64,000 nt of DNA from Salipiger bermudensis HTCC2601 (lineage in GTDB: Bacteria > Pseudomonadota > Alphaproteobacteria > Rhodobacterales > Rhodobacteraceae): contig NZ_DS022276.1 in NCBI RefSeq assembly GCF_000153725.1, forward strand, positions 2,435,690-2,499,689, read 5' to 3'. The first letter of the stretch is position 1; each line of letters begins with the position of its first letter. Under the pieces are notes generated by a model. The model searched no databases, had not been told where the DNA came from, and saw only the letters and a list, made by a program, of their open reading frames with translations. The position numbers and the translations under genes were made by a program. Of the stretch, positions 29,419 to 39,254 are shown in pieces.

Positions 29419-32400
29419 TCACCAAGACACCCAGATCGGCGTTTCGATGCCGCTCGTCTGACGGTTGCGCAGACTGAACGTCATCTTCGCAAGCGCTGAC
29501 GCCTGACGCTTCGGATCATCCTCGACGTCAAAGCGCGGTGCCAAGTGGTCTGCTACCGTCCAGCTGCCCAGCCCTTGGTCGAGGTGAATGCGTGCGGTGC
29601 GACCGTCTCGCCATGTCAGTTCGAAACTACGTGGGTGAGGGCAAAGTTTCCTTGGAAGAATCCGCACATCCACACCTGGCAGCAGAGCCTTCATGGTCTG
29701 CAGACGCAGTCGATCTTCGGTCCAGTTGTCCTCAATGTCGCGGCTCGGGAAGCGGCTCTCTCGATCCTGCGCCGAGGTTCTTACCATGATTGTCGTCGCC
29801 TCATTCCTATCCGGCATTGTACGGAGCACCTCGTAGAGAAGCCGCACAGGCAATGGTGCGCGCAGGTAGCGGTCCGAATAGGTGACCGAGGCCAGTGGCA
29901 CCTCACGGGAGAGCTGAGGACGCATTTCTCGGACCATTTTCCAGAACTCCCTCCCGAAATGGCCTACGCTTCGATCGAAACGGGTGCCAGCATCGGCATA
30001 GATCGAGTTTCCTTCGTTAAAGACTGCGAGCTTCTCGGCAGAAAGCGATGCCCCAAGGTCCTCTGGCTTGCGAGGGCCGAGGAGGATCGGACCCTCTTCC
30101 GGTCGGCCCCAGCGTCCATCGGGCACTGCGTTGTCCTCGGTCTGGGCGGTAACAGCTTGCGCCTGCCCCTCGTAGAGGAATTGGCACAGAACTGGCTTGC
30201 CCCCTTGGCTCGGCAGGGTTTCGACGCCGTGCAGTCTTGCACCGCACTCCGCGAGGAAACGTACAAGATCGACCTTCTCTGGTGCCTCGAGTTTAACCAT
30301 GTCCTTGTGCCGTAGGACGACCCGTGCGACCCGAGCTTCGTCGCGGCGGGGCAAACGCGCGGCAAGGTCACGGAGATCCCATGTCGACGGCGCGCCATGC
30401 ATGAACAGCGCCAATTCGGTCACATGACCACCGCGCAGGCGCGGAGCCAGCCAATCGGGGAGCGCCTGGGGTAGGGCTCGGGTCGTTTCGCCAAAAAGCT
30501 TCAGCGCCTCTGGCAAGTTGAGCCGATCTCGCAGGCCCGTGAGCGTTTCAAGCGCGCCAGGGCGGTCCAAGAGCGCTATGTCATACTGGATGTCGCCGCG
30601 CAGGATGCACTCGGGGCATCCTGATGCACACCGCGCGGGACAATCAAGAATGCCTCGGGCCCGTTCGACGAGAACAGGCAGCGCATCCTGCGCCAGCGGA
30701 GCGAAGCCAGAACCGCCTGAGGCTCGATCGAAAAGAAAGACAGACATCGCGCGATTGTCATCTTCGAGCAAACTTGGGGCCGCTGCGATGCCCATGTCTT
30801 CGGCCTCGATGCCGAGAGACTTCGCCAGCGCCTCGCGCAGGGCCGCGGCGATCGCCATAGCACGGCTTCTGTCAGTAGATGTCGTTCCAAGGTCGCGCAG
30901 CTGCCATTCGAAGACGTCAGTCGTAATCTCATTACCAAGCGTCACGTTGCGCCGGATCTTGCGCGAGGTATCATCACAACCGGGGCAATTGCCGTCGTGG
31001 CGAGGATTGTTGCGGATGGGTTGCAGCGGCCTGTGCGCAGCCATTCTCTGTGACAGCGGCGTATCCTGCGCGGAGCCGGTCTCAGGCTCGGCTTGTCCGC
31101 AGGCGAGGCAAATGGCGTACCCATGGCCATTCTGGCCTGAGCCTGTGAATAGAACGTGCCCCTGTCGCGACGTTCGAAGCCGACCGACTGAAGGGTCGGC
31201 GAGACTGAGCCAGGGAACATCGCCGCTGGACACTCGCGGGCGGTCGGGGGCGACGAAGCTGACCTGCTCATAGCCTGCGTGGGGCTTCCTGCGACCGAGA
31301 AAACCGGAAGGGCGCAACAGCTCGCCATGCAATACGGGATCGCCGCATCGCGGGCATTCGTGGACGGCTTCGCGCGACAGGCCGAAGGCAGCGCAGGTCT
31401 GGCAGCGCCAGTGGCTGCGCAGATCGTCGAGGCTGTCGGCATCTGCGGTATTGCTCCAAGCCGGCAGTATCCCATCGGACCGGTGTACCAACCCGTCGAT
31501 GACGATCTCCGAGCCCGGCGCATAGTCGCGGATCGCGATGTCGAGCTGCCGCGACGGTCCTTTGCCACCGTCTCCGCCGATGTGATCGAAGCTGACCACG
31601 TCCACTGGAAACCCATAGGCCGGCGTGAAGCCGCGCCGAGCCAGCTCCGTCATAAGGAACTCGCTGCGCATCCGTCTTGCACGGTTGGCAAAGAATGCTT
31701 TCTCGGGCTCGCGCGGAGGGGCGGCACGCCAGCCATCGACAAGGCGCTCATACTCCAGGCGCCAACGCTTCGCGAGGTCGGCGAATGCGGTCGCAGTCGC
31801 GGCTGGAAGGTTGGTCTTGCCCTCAAGTGCGGTACCACGCACCAATAGGGTGATCGCCTCGACAACTTCAGGTTCATTTGCCCAGCCGCCATCAAGTTCG
31901 GCAAGAAACTGGTCGGCCATGGCGCCTTCGGTCCAAGTGTTCGGTAGATCGTCTTCGAGCTTGAAGCTTCGGGCGCCGAAGAATGACCCAATCGCGGTCT
32001 TGATGCTCAGCCCGCCTTCTCTCCTCAGGAACATGCCAAGCAGCAGTGCATTCACGTGACGCGCGATCATGACCGGACTGTCAAGGCGGACTGTGGGTGC
32101 TGGGATTTCGGCCCTCAGGAGGGTTTCGGGAGTGCGGAAGACCTGCCAGTCGAGCGGCTTGTCCTTGCAGAAGGTAAAAGACATTGCCCATGGCTCTCCG
32201 CGCCGACCGGCGCGGCCGATGCGCTGGCGGTAGTTCGACGGGGCAGGTGGGACGTTGGTGTTCACCACGGTTCCGACATTGGGGATGTCGACGCCCATCT
32301 CCATCGTCGTGGAGCAATTCAGGATGTTGATCCGACCCTTTCGGAAGGCATCCTCGTAGCCCTTGAGGCTTTCACGGTCGATCTGAGCCGAATGTTCCTG

Positions 32401-35400
32401 CGCGCGTAGAAAAGGCGCGAAGGCCGCTGCACGGTCTTGGAGGTCGGTCCACAGCCCCTTCTTGCGCAGCGTGGCTATGGTTTCGTCAGTGGTGAGCCAG
32501 CTCTCGACCCGGGCGCGTTCGGCCCCTGTCAGCCCGGCGGGGCTCGTGACTGGGAGGTGGGGCAGCGTGACTTCCGCCATTGCTTCGGGGCTGGCGGCGT
32601 CGTTCGGAGTGATCCCCGCGAGCGTGTAGGGCAGAAGCTTTCCGGTGACGGGGCACTGCCAAGCGGACTCCATGCCGATCAGGGCCGATTTCGCGAAGTC
32701 GAGCTGCCAACAGCCGGGATCGGCCCTTGTTAGCACCTTCGCGCGCAAGGTTGCCCAAAGGGCATCCAAGACCGTCTGGCACCGTTCGAGGTCTGTGGCA
32801 GATTCGTCGTCGCCGTCAATTAGCCGATAGATGAGCTGCACAAGCCCGGCGCTGGAATAGGCAGTCCACCATTTATGGGTGCGCCTGCTCGCGCTTGTCT
32901 CGTCGAACTCGACACCCGGCTCCAAGACCTGTGTTGCGGCCTGTCGAGGTGAGATCCAGTGCGCAAGATCGACAGGGGTCTGCTGCATATGCACCGCAAG
33001 GCGGTTTCGAAAGGCCATATCGATGGCTGCTTGGCCGAGCGCAATCCAGACTGGCGCCTCATGTCCCGCCTCGCGCAATGGGGCAGGGATGTCGGACTCC
33101 TCCATCTGACGCTCGAGCTCGGGCCAGCAGACACGGGCGAGCCCCATTGTCTCCACGTTGTTCTGCAGTTTCGGTCGGCGGAAGATCTCGCGCAGCAGCA
33201 GTAGCTTTGCCAGCTCCACTGGCTCGCGCGCAAGCGTGAGCCCTCCGAACGGGTGACTCGCACCGCGCCCCTGCCAGACGTCGCCAGCGAAACTGCGAAG
33301 GTCCGGAACCTGTGCGAGAGTGTTGAGCATTTCGGTCCAAGGTACTGGGGCGAACCCTCCCTCGGCCTCTGCGAGCTGCTTCTCAAGCGCAGGGAGTAGA
33401 CTTGCCATCAAAGGGTTGCCGCGTAGCGCATCAAGCTGAGCACGCAGTTCTGCCGCCTTTGTGGGATCACCTGCAGCTTTGCTTTGCACCGCGTGCCAGA
33501 TCGCAGCGCGCGTCAGGCCACGTTCCGCCTCCTGTTGGAGCTTGGCGGCGAAGCGAGCGGTGCCCTGGCGACTGTCGGTGAAAGAGAGAAGCCTCCGTCC
33601 ACCCATTGGGGCTGGACCTTGAATGCCATCAGGACGTGGCATCGCCTCAAGCAATTGCGGGATCGCGTTGCCCAACAAGAACGGCGAGCCGAAGCGTTGA
33701 ACCGCCACTCTGCTTCGACTGTGATGCGCGCCAGCGCAGCAGCCTCGATCGTCATGCGAGCATAGGCGGATCGTGCTGTGCCCAGGCTCGTCCGTTAAGA
33801 CATCGCGCACCACAGCATCGGAATGTCGCAGCTGATGTACCGGATGGGAGTCATCAGCGGGGCCGACAAGGCGGGCCGCACTAACCGATGCGTCGTCGCC
33901 GTCGTCTTCGGGCTCGACGTCGAGGCGGAAGTCGTCTTCTTCGGTGTCGGAATCAGACTGGTGCAGGATGCGCTGTTTGCCACTTTCCTCGTGCGCGAGA
34001 AGCCACGGGGTGCCACATTCCGAACACGCGCCGATCTCGAACACCGGGGCACCGCATCCGCAATGCTCTCTCTGGAACAGATGGATCTGTCCGAAATTCC
34101 AGTCACTGTCCTCGGCGCAAAGCTCAGGCGATCGATGGCCGCACGCCGGATCGACGCAAGCCCAGAGGCCGGCCTGGGAGCGCTCAAAGGCATTCAGTCG
34201 CCAAGGCGCCAGCGGCGGCCGATCCGGCGTCTCGCGCGCTTGCGCCATGGCGTCGAGTAGGTGCTCTGCCTCGACGGCGTTAGCACTCTCCGGCACAAGG
34301 ACCTTGGCAAGATCTAGAAGCCGCGCACCGCCATCGCGCAGCATGGCGCGGGCCTGTTGCACTCGAGGGTGCGGAGCAAGGCCAGACCAGAGCGCTTCGG
34401 GTGTCTCGCCATGGACGCAGATCGGGCCGTCGGCGACTGGTTCTGGCAGAATCAACGGTTCTTCACGCCCCATGATGATGTCGACTTGCGAGGGATCGAC
34501 GCCACCAAGGCTGGCAACGAAGCGGCGTAGGGCTTCGGTTGTCTCGGGACCTTCGCCGATCGTGGCGGAGGTGGCGACAAGCCGGACGTCCTCTGGCTTT
34601 ACGCCGAAGGCCTGTCGTACGCGGCGCAGCAACAGCGCCATTTCTGCAGCCTGAGCGCCGACGTAGCTATGCGCCTCGTCGAGCACGATCCATCGGAGCT
34701 TCCCCTGAGACTGCTCGAGAATGCCCCGGTCCTGTGCCCGCGTGAGCATGTATTCCAGCATCGTGACGTTGGTCACCAACAGGTTGGCGGGCGTCTTACG
34801 CAGGGTTTTGCGGTCGCCGATCTCTGCGGCGCCAGGACGCTTGTGTGGGTTGCGGGTTTCTGGCGTGTCGCCGTTATAGAGAGCGTAGGAAATCTTCCCG
34901 TCGAAAGGAGCGATCCATGAGCCGAGTCGCTCCCGCTGCGAGTCGATCAGCGCGTTGAGAGGGTATAGGATCAACCCGCGGACGCCATGCTTTGCGCCGG
35001 TCTCCGCGCAGTTCAGCAGGTCGTTCAGCATCGGCACCATGAAACACTCGGTCTTGCCAGAACCTGTACCGCTTGTGACCATGTAGCTTCGACTGGCGGC
35101 GGCCGATTTCCAGGCCTCGTGCTGGTGCCAGTATGGATGGCGGTCCTTCGGGATGGCCTCAGCACCGGCAGCATCCAGCGCCTCGACGAGGTCGGGGCGC
35201 AGCAGTTCACCCGCGAGCTGGGCCATGTTTGGCTCGGCGGCCTGCCAGATACGGGCCGCCTCATAGAGGGGCGGCGCGATCAAGCTATCCGTTTCGCCGG
35301 GGATTGCGGACAGGCGGCGGAGCAGCATAGATCGCGCAGAATCTGACCGAATGTTGCCCCGTGCGACAATGGCCGAAGCTGCTCGGGTCGCGATGCTGGA

Positions 35401-35430
35401 AAGTGTGGCGCCGTAGCCGGAGGTCTTCAT
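29419..35430 (-). CDS. Giant DEAH-box helicase with DUF1998 domain
   Basis: A 2003-aa superfamily 2 helicase. Q-motif-like YWHQHEAW is near residue 100, Walker A TSGTGSGKT at 119-127, DEAH at 251-254, SAT at 288-290. A Cys-rich zinc ribbon (CVDPACGHRSPELC ... CGCGAPVFEIGACSECG) interrupts the middle. The second RecA domain has STTMEMGVDIPNVG and YRQRIGRAGRRG. Near residue 1600 lies the DUF1998 signature LFDRASGGSGF with its zinc-binding cluster CPARCASGCPECI. This order matches the YprA/MrfA helicases, and DISARM splits the same functions between DrmA and DrmB. About 350 extra C-terminal residues are unassigned. It starts four bases after the stop of the 1105-aa gene, so the two are one operon. 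Confidence 0.85.
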   Translation of the reverse strand: MKTSGYGATLSSIATRAASAIVARGNIRSDSARSMLLRRLSAIPGETDSLIAPPLYEAARIWQAAEPNMAQLAGELLRPDLVEALDAAGAEAIPKDRHPYWHQHEAWKSAAASRSYMVTSGTGSGKTECFMVPMLNDLLNCAETGAKHGVRGLILYPLNALIDSQRERLGSWIAPFDGKISYALYNGDTPETRNPHKRPGAAEIGDRKTLRKTPANLLVTNVTMLEYMLTRAQDRGILEQSQGKLRWIVLDEAHSYVGAQAAEMALLLRRVRQAFGVKPEDVRLVATSATIGEGPETTEALRRFVASLGGVDPSQVDIIMGREEPLILPEPVADGPICVHGETPEALWSGLAPHPRVQQARAMLRDGGARLLDLAKVLVPESANAVEAEHLLDAMAQARETPDRPPLAPWRLNAFERSQAGLWACVDPACGHRSPELCAEDSDWNFGQIHLFQREHCGCGAPVFEIGACSECGTPWLLAHEESGKQRILHQSDSDTEEDDFRLDVEPEDDGDDASVSAARLVGPADDSHPVHQLRHSDAVVRDVLTDEPGHSTIRLCSHDDRGCCAGAHHSRSRVAVQRFGSPFLLGNAIPQLLEAMPRPDGIQGPAPMGGRRLLSFTDSRQGTARFAAKLQQEAERGLTRAAIWHAVQSKAAGDPTKAAELRAQLDALRGNPLMASLLPALEKQLAEAEGGFAPVPWTEMLNTLAQVPDLRSFAGDVWQGRGASHPFGGLTLAREPVELAKLLLLREIFRRPKLQNNVETMGLARVCWPELERQMEESDIPAPLREAGHEAPVWIALGQAAIDMAFRNRLAVHMQQTPVDLAHWISPRQAATQVLEPGVEFDETSASRRTHKWWTAYSSAGLVQLIYRLIDGDDESATDLERCQTVLDALWATLRAKVLTRADPGCWQLDFAKSALIGMESAWQCPVTGKLLPYTLAGITPNDAASPEAMAEVTLPHLPVTSPAGLTGAERARVESWLTTDETIATLRKKGLWTDLQDRAAAFAPFLRAQEHSAQIDRESLKGYEDAFRKGRINILNCSTTMEMGVDIPNVGTVVNTNVPPAPSNYRQRIGRAGRRGEPWAMSFTFCKDKPLDWQVFRTPETLLRAEIPAPTVRLDSPVMIARHVNALLLGMFLRREGGLSIKTAIGSFFGARSFKLEDDLPNTWTEGAMADQFLAELDGGWANEPEVVEAITLLVRGTALEGKTNLPAATATAFADLAKRWRLEYERLVDGWRAAPPREPEKAFFANRARRMRSEFLMTELARRGFTPAYGFPVDVVSFDHIGGDGGKGPSRQLDIAIRDYAPGSEIVIDGLVHRSDGILPAWSNTADADSLDDLRSHWRCQTCAAFGLSREAVHECPRCGDPVLHGELLRPSGFLGRRKPHAGYEQVSFVAPDRPRVSSGDVPWLSLADPSVGRLRTSRQGHVLFTGSGQNGHGYAICLACGQAEPETGSAQDTPLSQRMAAHRPLQPIRNNPRHDGNCPGCDDTSRKIRRNVTLGNEITTDVFEWQLRDLGTTSTDRSRAMAIAAALREALAKSLGIEAEDMGIAAAPSLLEDDNRAMSVFLFDRASGGSGFAPLAQDALPVLVERARGILDCPARCASGCPECILRGDIQYDIALLDRPGALETLTGLRDRLNLPEALKLFGETTRALPQALPDWLAPRLRGGHVTELALFMHGAPSTWDLRDLAARLPRRDEARVARVVLRHKDMVKLEAPEKVDLVRFLAECGARLHGVETLPSQGGKPVLCQFLYEGQAQAVTAQTEDNAVPDGRWGRPEEGPILLGPRKPEDLGASLSAEKLAVFNEGNSIYADAGTRFDRSVGHFGREFWKMVREMRPQLSREVPLASVTYSDRYLRAPLPVRLLYEVLRTMPDRNEATTIMVRTSAQDRESRFPSRDIEDNWTEDRLRLQTMKALLPGVDVRILPRKLCPHPRSFELTWRDGRTARIHLDQGLGSWTVADHLAPRFDVEDDPKRQASALAKMTFSLRNRQTSGIETPIWVSW

Positions 35431-35434
35431 GGTT

Positions 35435-38400
35435 TCACTTCGTCTTGGAGCGGATCAGGGCGATGGCGGCTGGCATCGCCGTCTCGAAATAGTCGGGATC
35501 GTGCAGCCGGTAATACAGCAGCGCGATGGCGGTCTCGGTGTCTGGCGGTGTCGGCAGAAGTTCCAGCACATGTTCCGCAGCTATCAGCGGCGCATCGAGC
35601 AAGCCGCGAAAGCCGTCGAAAAAGGTCTTGAAGAGGGCCGGCGCATGAGATGAGCGAAGCGGGAAGGGCTGCCGCGCCGCCTCGTGCTTCTTGATTGCAC
35701 TTTGCGCGCAATCGGCGAGGGTCTTTTCGGGATTGTTCAGGGCTAGCGGCGGTGGGCAGACCTTCACAAGGGCAGGAAGGAGGTCGGTGTCCATGGCAGC
35801 GGAAAACAACTGTCCGGAGATTTCTGGGCGGCGATCGACAAGCTGCCGTAGCCGGTGAACGATGGCCTGTTGGGAGAAGCTCTTTGCATCGCTCTCAGGC
35901 AGGCCGCTGGCGCTCAGTTGCATGAATAGAGAGCTCGCGTGGGTTTGCAGGGCATGGCGCCACGCGCTCAATGGTAGCGTGGTCCAGGAGAAGGGGCTGA
36001 CAGTTTCCAGCTCGAGCCGCGCGCCTAGCGTATCGGGTGCGGCCCGCAGCAGCAGCAGGGCTGCCAGATCCGGCGCATGCGACAAGGCAACGACCGAGTC
36101 GAGGCTGGATAGTGCTTCGGTATCGCCGAGGTCGTCGAGTTGCTGCTCGAACACCCCGAGATCGCCCATACCGTGCGGTTCAATCAATCGGCGCAGCGCC
36201 CTGCCGAAAGCCGCCAGACGATCATTTCGCCGGGGGTGTTGCCCGCAGGACAGGAACTCTTCGGAGAAATGCGGTGCCGTGACAGGGGCCTCTGCGACGG
36301 TTTTTTGGATCGGACGGGGTGGACGAACGAGCCCACCGGCATCCCGGGCGAAGAACATCCACGGCCCTGGATGCTCGGGCAGGAGTGGCATGGGGTCCTC
36401 ACCTGGCTGCAGTGCGGAAATCCTTGCGCTGAGTGATGGGGCTGACAGGTTCGCAGCCTCAATCTCCAACCCGCCGGGATCAACGTTGCCGTTGTCTGGA
36501 CCAAGCGTGAACCCTCCGTCGGCCCAGTCACCGTTTCGCAAATGACGACGCAGCTTGATGCGTTGGCTCTGCGAAGCGCCGATCAGGACGCGCATCCGGA
36601 GTTCGCTGTCGGGCCCACCGATCGCCATCAGACCACGCAGGCGCGGTAGGAGGGTGCCCAAGGACGTCTCATTTGTGACACCCAAAAGGATCGGTTGGCG
36701 GGGTGTGTGGTCCCCCTGAAGGCGGATGCGCAGTTCGGCGTTTCGATCTGTGGGCGCAACGATCCGCCAGCCGCGCAGGCTGCCCAGGTCGAGTTCAATG
36801 TCCTCCTGTAGAATGTGGTCTTCAGCGTCGATGAAATAACCGCGGTCGCCTGGTCGCGGTAGCGTCGCATCAAAGGCGCGCGCTCCGCCCTCGGCTGGAC
36901 GAATGTGCAGCGGAATACGCCCCATTGCAGAAGCGGCATCACCCATCCGCAAGGTCAGGGTTCCGTGCGTTGGAACCACGCCCGAAACCTCGCTCCCCAA
37001 ACTGACCACTGTCCCGGCGGGCAGGCCCGATACCCGGCATTCGAGAAAACCATCGCCACAATCGGCCAATGCGACCTGAGCGTTTTCCGGGAGCAGCCGA
37101 ACGGTGGCAAAGGCCCGCGCGGCACCGCCTTCATCCTTCCAGCAGAATTGGTGGGTGCCGAGGCAGGTTGTGGGGGCGGGCAAGCCATTCTTCCAGATCT
37201 TCTGCCCAAGCGGACGCCAACGCATCTGGGCCCGGGTAAGCCGACGACCGGTCCCGTCTGCGGTCAGCGCGTGGAATACGGGAATACCCTGCATGAACTC
37301 GGAACGGCTTGTGTCGCGCAAACCGGGCACATGAACACCGCTGGCCAACAAGCTGTCGGTTGCCTCTTCCTCGGCTCCGGTGATGATCGGCAGCCTTCCT
37401 GCCGGGGTGATGACGACGCCCTTTCCGGTCACGCGCCAGAGCTTTGCCGGGCCGATGCGGCCTTCTTCAACGGTCTCCAGATCCTCGAATTTTGCTGCCC
37501 CACCCTGGACGAGGACCCACAAATTGGGTGCCTTGGTTTTCTGAGCACTTGATCCGAGCTTGCGCAGACTTTGCACGGTGCCGTTTGGTGACAGATCTTC
37601 AGCGGACCAAACGGTGGGCATATCGTCATCGCTAAGTGCATCGCAGCCAGGCGGAACATGCGTCCCCTTGAGCTGTCCCTCCGCCATCAAGCGAAATGAG
37701 ACCGGTGCATCCAACGGCATGGTAAATTCCGCACGACGACCGGCGCTGTCGCGGTGCACCTCCCAGACCTTGTCTCCCGGCTCCTTGTAGGCTGATAGCA
37801 CAAGGCCGGGCGCTTGTTGTGCCAGATCGGTATCCGGGAGAAAGCGGAGCGACCTGATACGTGGATCGCCAAGCCCCAACATCCAGTCTGGCAACTCGGC
37901 GGTATGGGCGATGCGCAGCTTCGGGACCCAGCGATCCTCAACGCGAACAAGGTGGCGGGACGCGATGGTATCCCGTCCTAGGCTATTCTCGGAGCGGACA
38001 GCCTCGTGCAACAGGCTCTCGGCCGCGGCGGATTCGATCCGCAGTGGAAGTGCATCCTTCCAACCCGGTCTGTTTGCGTCCAGCCAGCTCTGCCGTGCCT
38101 CGGGTGGGATCGTTGTTGGTATTTCTGCTTTCCGGGCCAGCAGAACCAAGCAGAAATCACGCAACAGCGTTTTGAACTCTTCGGTCCGAAAACCCATGGG
38201 AAGCGACTGAATGCGCTGGGCAGTTACTGCGTTCAGCACCTGCTCAGGTGCACCCTGACCTACTTTATGAATGTCGCCAAGCAAGCCTCGGACGAGCCGA
38301 CGGGTGCTGCCCTCCTGATCGGCCAGCAATGCTTCTGGTAGGCCACCTTCGGCGGCCAGCGTCTTGAGATAATAGGTCGTACCGCCGTCCGTTCGGGTGA

Positions 38401-38752
38401 GTTTGCGTCCAAACCACGACAAGCCCCGTCGGCAGACGTGATGGAGATCGAGCCCATCGGGTGTCGTAGTCAACTTTTCTGTCAAGAATATCCAGGTGTA
38501 CTGGCCACCTTCAAACTCCCGGCGAAAGGTTTCCGCACTCCAAAGGACGAATGCAGCAGAGTATTCATTTAGTCGCCGTCTCTGAATGGCATCGATGAGA
38601 TGCGTCCGAAGAAGATCGACAGCGTCTTCATGAATGCGATATGCGTGCAGCGGCTGGCCGGCGCGATAGGTCAGTTCAATTTTTTCAAAAAGAATACGGC
38701 AAGGATCAGATGTGTCCGCGGGGTATGGCATGCGGCAGTCGTGCGGCATCAA
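35435..38752 (-). CDS. Large protein of unknown function, partner of the DUF1998 helicase
   Basis: An 1105-aa soluble protein. I see no nucleotide-binding or nuclease motif. The N-terminal about 110 residues (ILFEKIELTYRAGQPLHAYRIHEDAV...) are helical; the centre (about 300-700) looks beta-rich with many short V/I strands; the C-terminal about 250 residues are helical and Leu-rich. It somewhat resembles the STY4851/ECs_5259 family, which is also encoded beside large helicases, but that match is from memory and weak. The stop is four bases before the helicase start, so the two proteins probably work together. The start may be the ATG at 38752 or the one at 38731. Confidence 0.65.
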   Translation of the reverse strand: MMPHDCRMPYPADTSDPCRILFEKIELTYRAGQPLHAYRIHEDAVDLLRTHLIDAIQRRRLNEYSAAFVLWSAETFRREFEGGQYTWIFLTEKLTTTPDGLDLHHVCRRGLSWFGRKLTRTDGGTTYYLKTLAAEGGLPEALLADQEGSTRRLVRGLLGDIHKVGQGAPEQVLNAVTAQRIQSLPMGFRTEEFKTLLRDFCLVLLARKAEIPTTIPPEARQSWLDANRPGWKDALPLRIESAAAESLLHEAVRSENSLGRDTIASRHLVRVEDRWVPKLRIAHTAELPDWMLGLGDPRIRSLRFLPDTDLAQQAPGLVLSAYKEPGDKVWEVHRDSAGRRAEFTMPLDAPVSFRLMAEGQLKGTHVPPGCDALSDDDMPTVWSAEDLSPNGTVQSLRKLGSSAQKTKAPNLWVLVQGGAAKFEDLETVEEGRIGPAKLWRVTGKGVVITPAGRLPIITGAEEEATDSLLASGVHVPGLRDTSRSEFMQGIPVFHALTADGTGRRLTRAQMRWRPLGQKIWKNGLPAPTTCLGTHQFCWKDEGGAARAFATVRLLPENAQVALADCGDGFLECRVSGLPAGTVVSLGSEVSGVVPTHGTLTLRMGDAASAMGRIPLHIRPAEGGARAFDATLPRPGDRGYFIDAEDHILQEDIELDLGSLRGWRIVAPTDRNAELRIRLQGDHTPRQPILLGVTNETSLGTLLPRLRGLMAIGGPDSELRMRVLIGASQSQRIKLRRHLRNGDWADGGFTLGPDNGNVDPGGLEIEAANLSAPSLSARISALQPGEDPMPLLPEHPGPWMFFARDAGGLVRPPRPIQKTVAEAPVTAPHFSEEFLSCGQHPRRNDRLAAFGRALRRLIEPHGMGDLGVFEQQLDDLGDTEALSSLDSVVALSHAPDLAALLLLRAAPDTLGARLELETVSPFSWTTLPLSAWRHALQTHASSLFMQLSASGLPESDAKSFSQQAIVHRLRQLVDRRPEISGQLFSAAMDTDLLPALVKVCPPPLALNNPEKTLADCAQSAIKKHEAARQPFPLRSSHAPALFKTFFDGFRGLLDAPLIAAEHVLELLPTPPDTETAIALLYYRLHDPDYFETAMPAAIALIRSKTK

Positions 38753-39254
38753 GGGTCCAGTTCAAAACAGTTCAATCACCGCGGCGCCCTCGCGATAAGT
38801 TAGCGTATTGGGCAGCGCTCTATTTCTTCAACTTATCCATGTCAGAACGTGTCATGGTTAAGATCTTAATGCGACCTTTCTCTGTCAGGAGGGCAGGCGT
38901 GCAAAACTGACCCCGTAGCGGGATGATCGGTGTCCAAAACGATTCCGGCTCTATTTCTGTGGAGTCGTCATGTCGGATGCTGGAGGCGCGCCACGAGAAG
39001 GTCAAGGCCGGCGGCACCATGACCTTGGCGAACTTCTCGAAACCTCCTTCGCCGGCGATGCGCTACACTGCAAGCGCCGCAGGGTCGCAGCGATTAACGC
39101 GGGCAGCGGTGATTGGTGTCTGGCGCTGAACGCTTTTGTGGTTTCGTCGACCAGTGCCTCAAGCGCAGTAACTTTGGTTCAGGCGGACGCATATCGCTGC
39201 TGACTGGTCGGCTAGAATGAAAAAGCTTTTACCCCCATTTCACGCTACCGCCGT
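38753..39254. other. Intergenic with possible transposase relic
   Basis: About 500 bases. On the minus strand around 38820-38910 a short frame (MTRSDMDKLKK preceded by GGGGTCAGTTTTGCACGCC) resembles the end and first codons of a transposon of the ISNCY/IS21-like kind, but the frame stops at once. The promoter of the 1105-aa gene must also lie here. Nothing firm can be called. Confidence 0.35.

Noticed and set aside
18248-38752. Calling the locus simply DISARM
   Set aside because: No DrmC-type phospholipase-D gene is visible, the methyltransferase is of the DUF1156 type, and a HEPN-DUF499 ATPase is present. The partial similarity is reported instead.
38820-39020. A transposase start (MTRSDMDKLKK) on the minus strand
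   Set aside because: The frame ends within a few codons and the upstream transposon-end match is from memory; recorded only as a possible relic in the intergenic entry.
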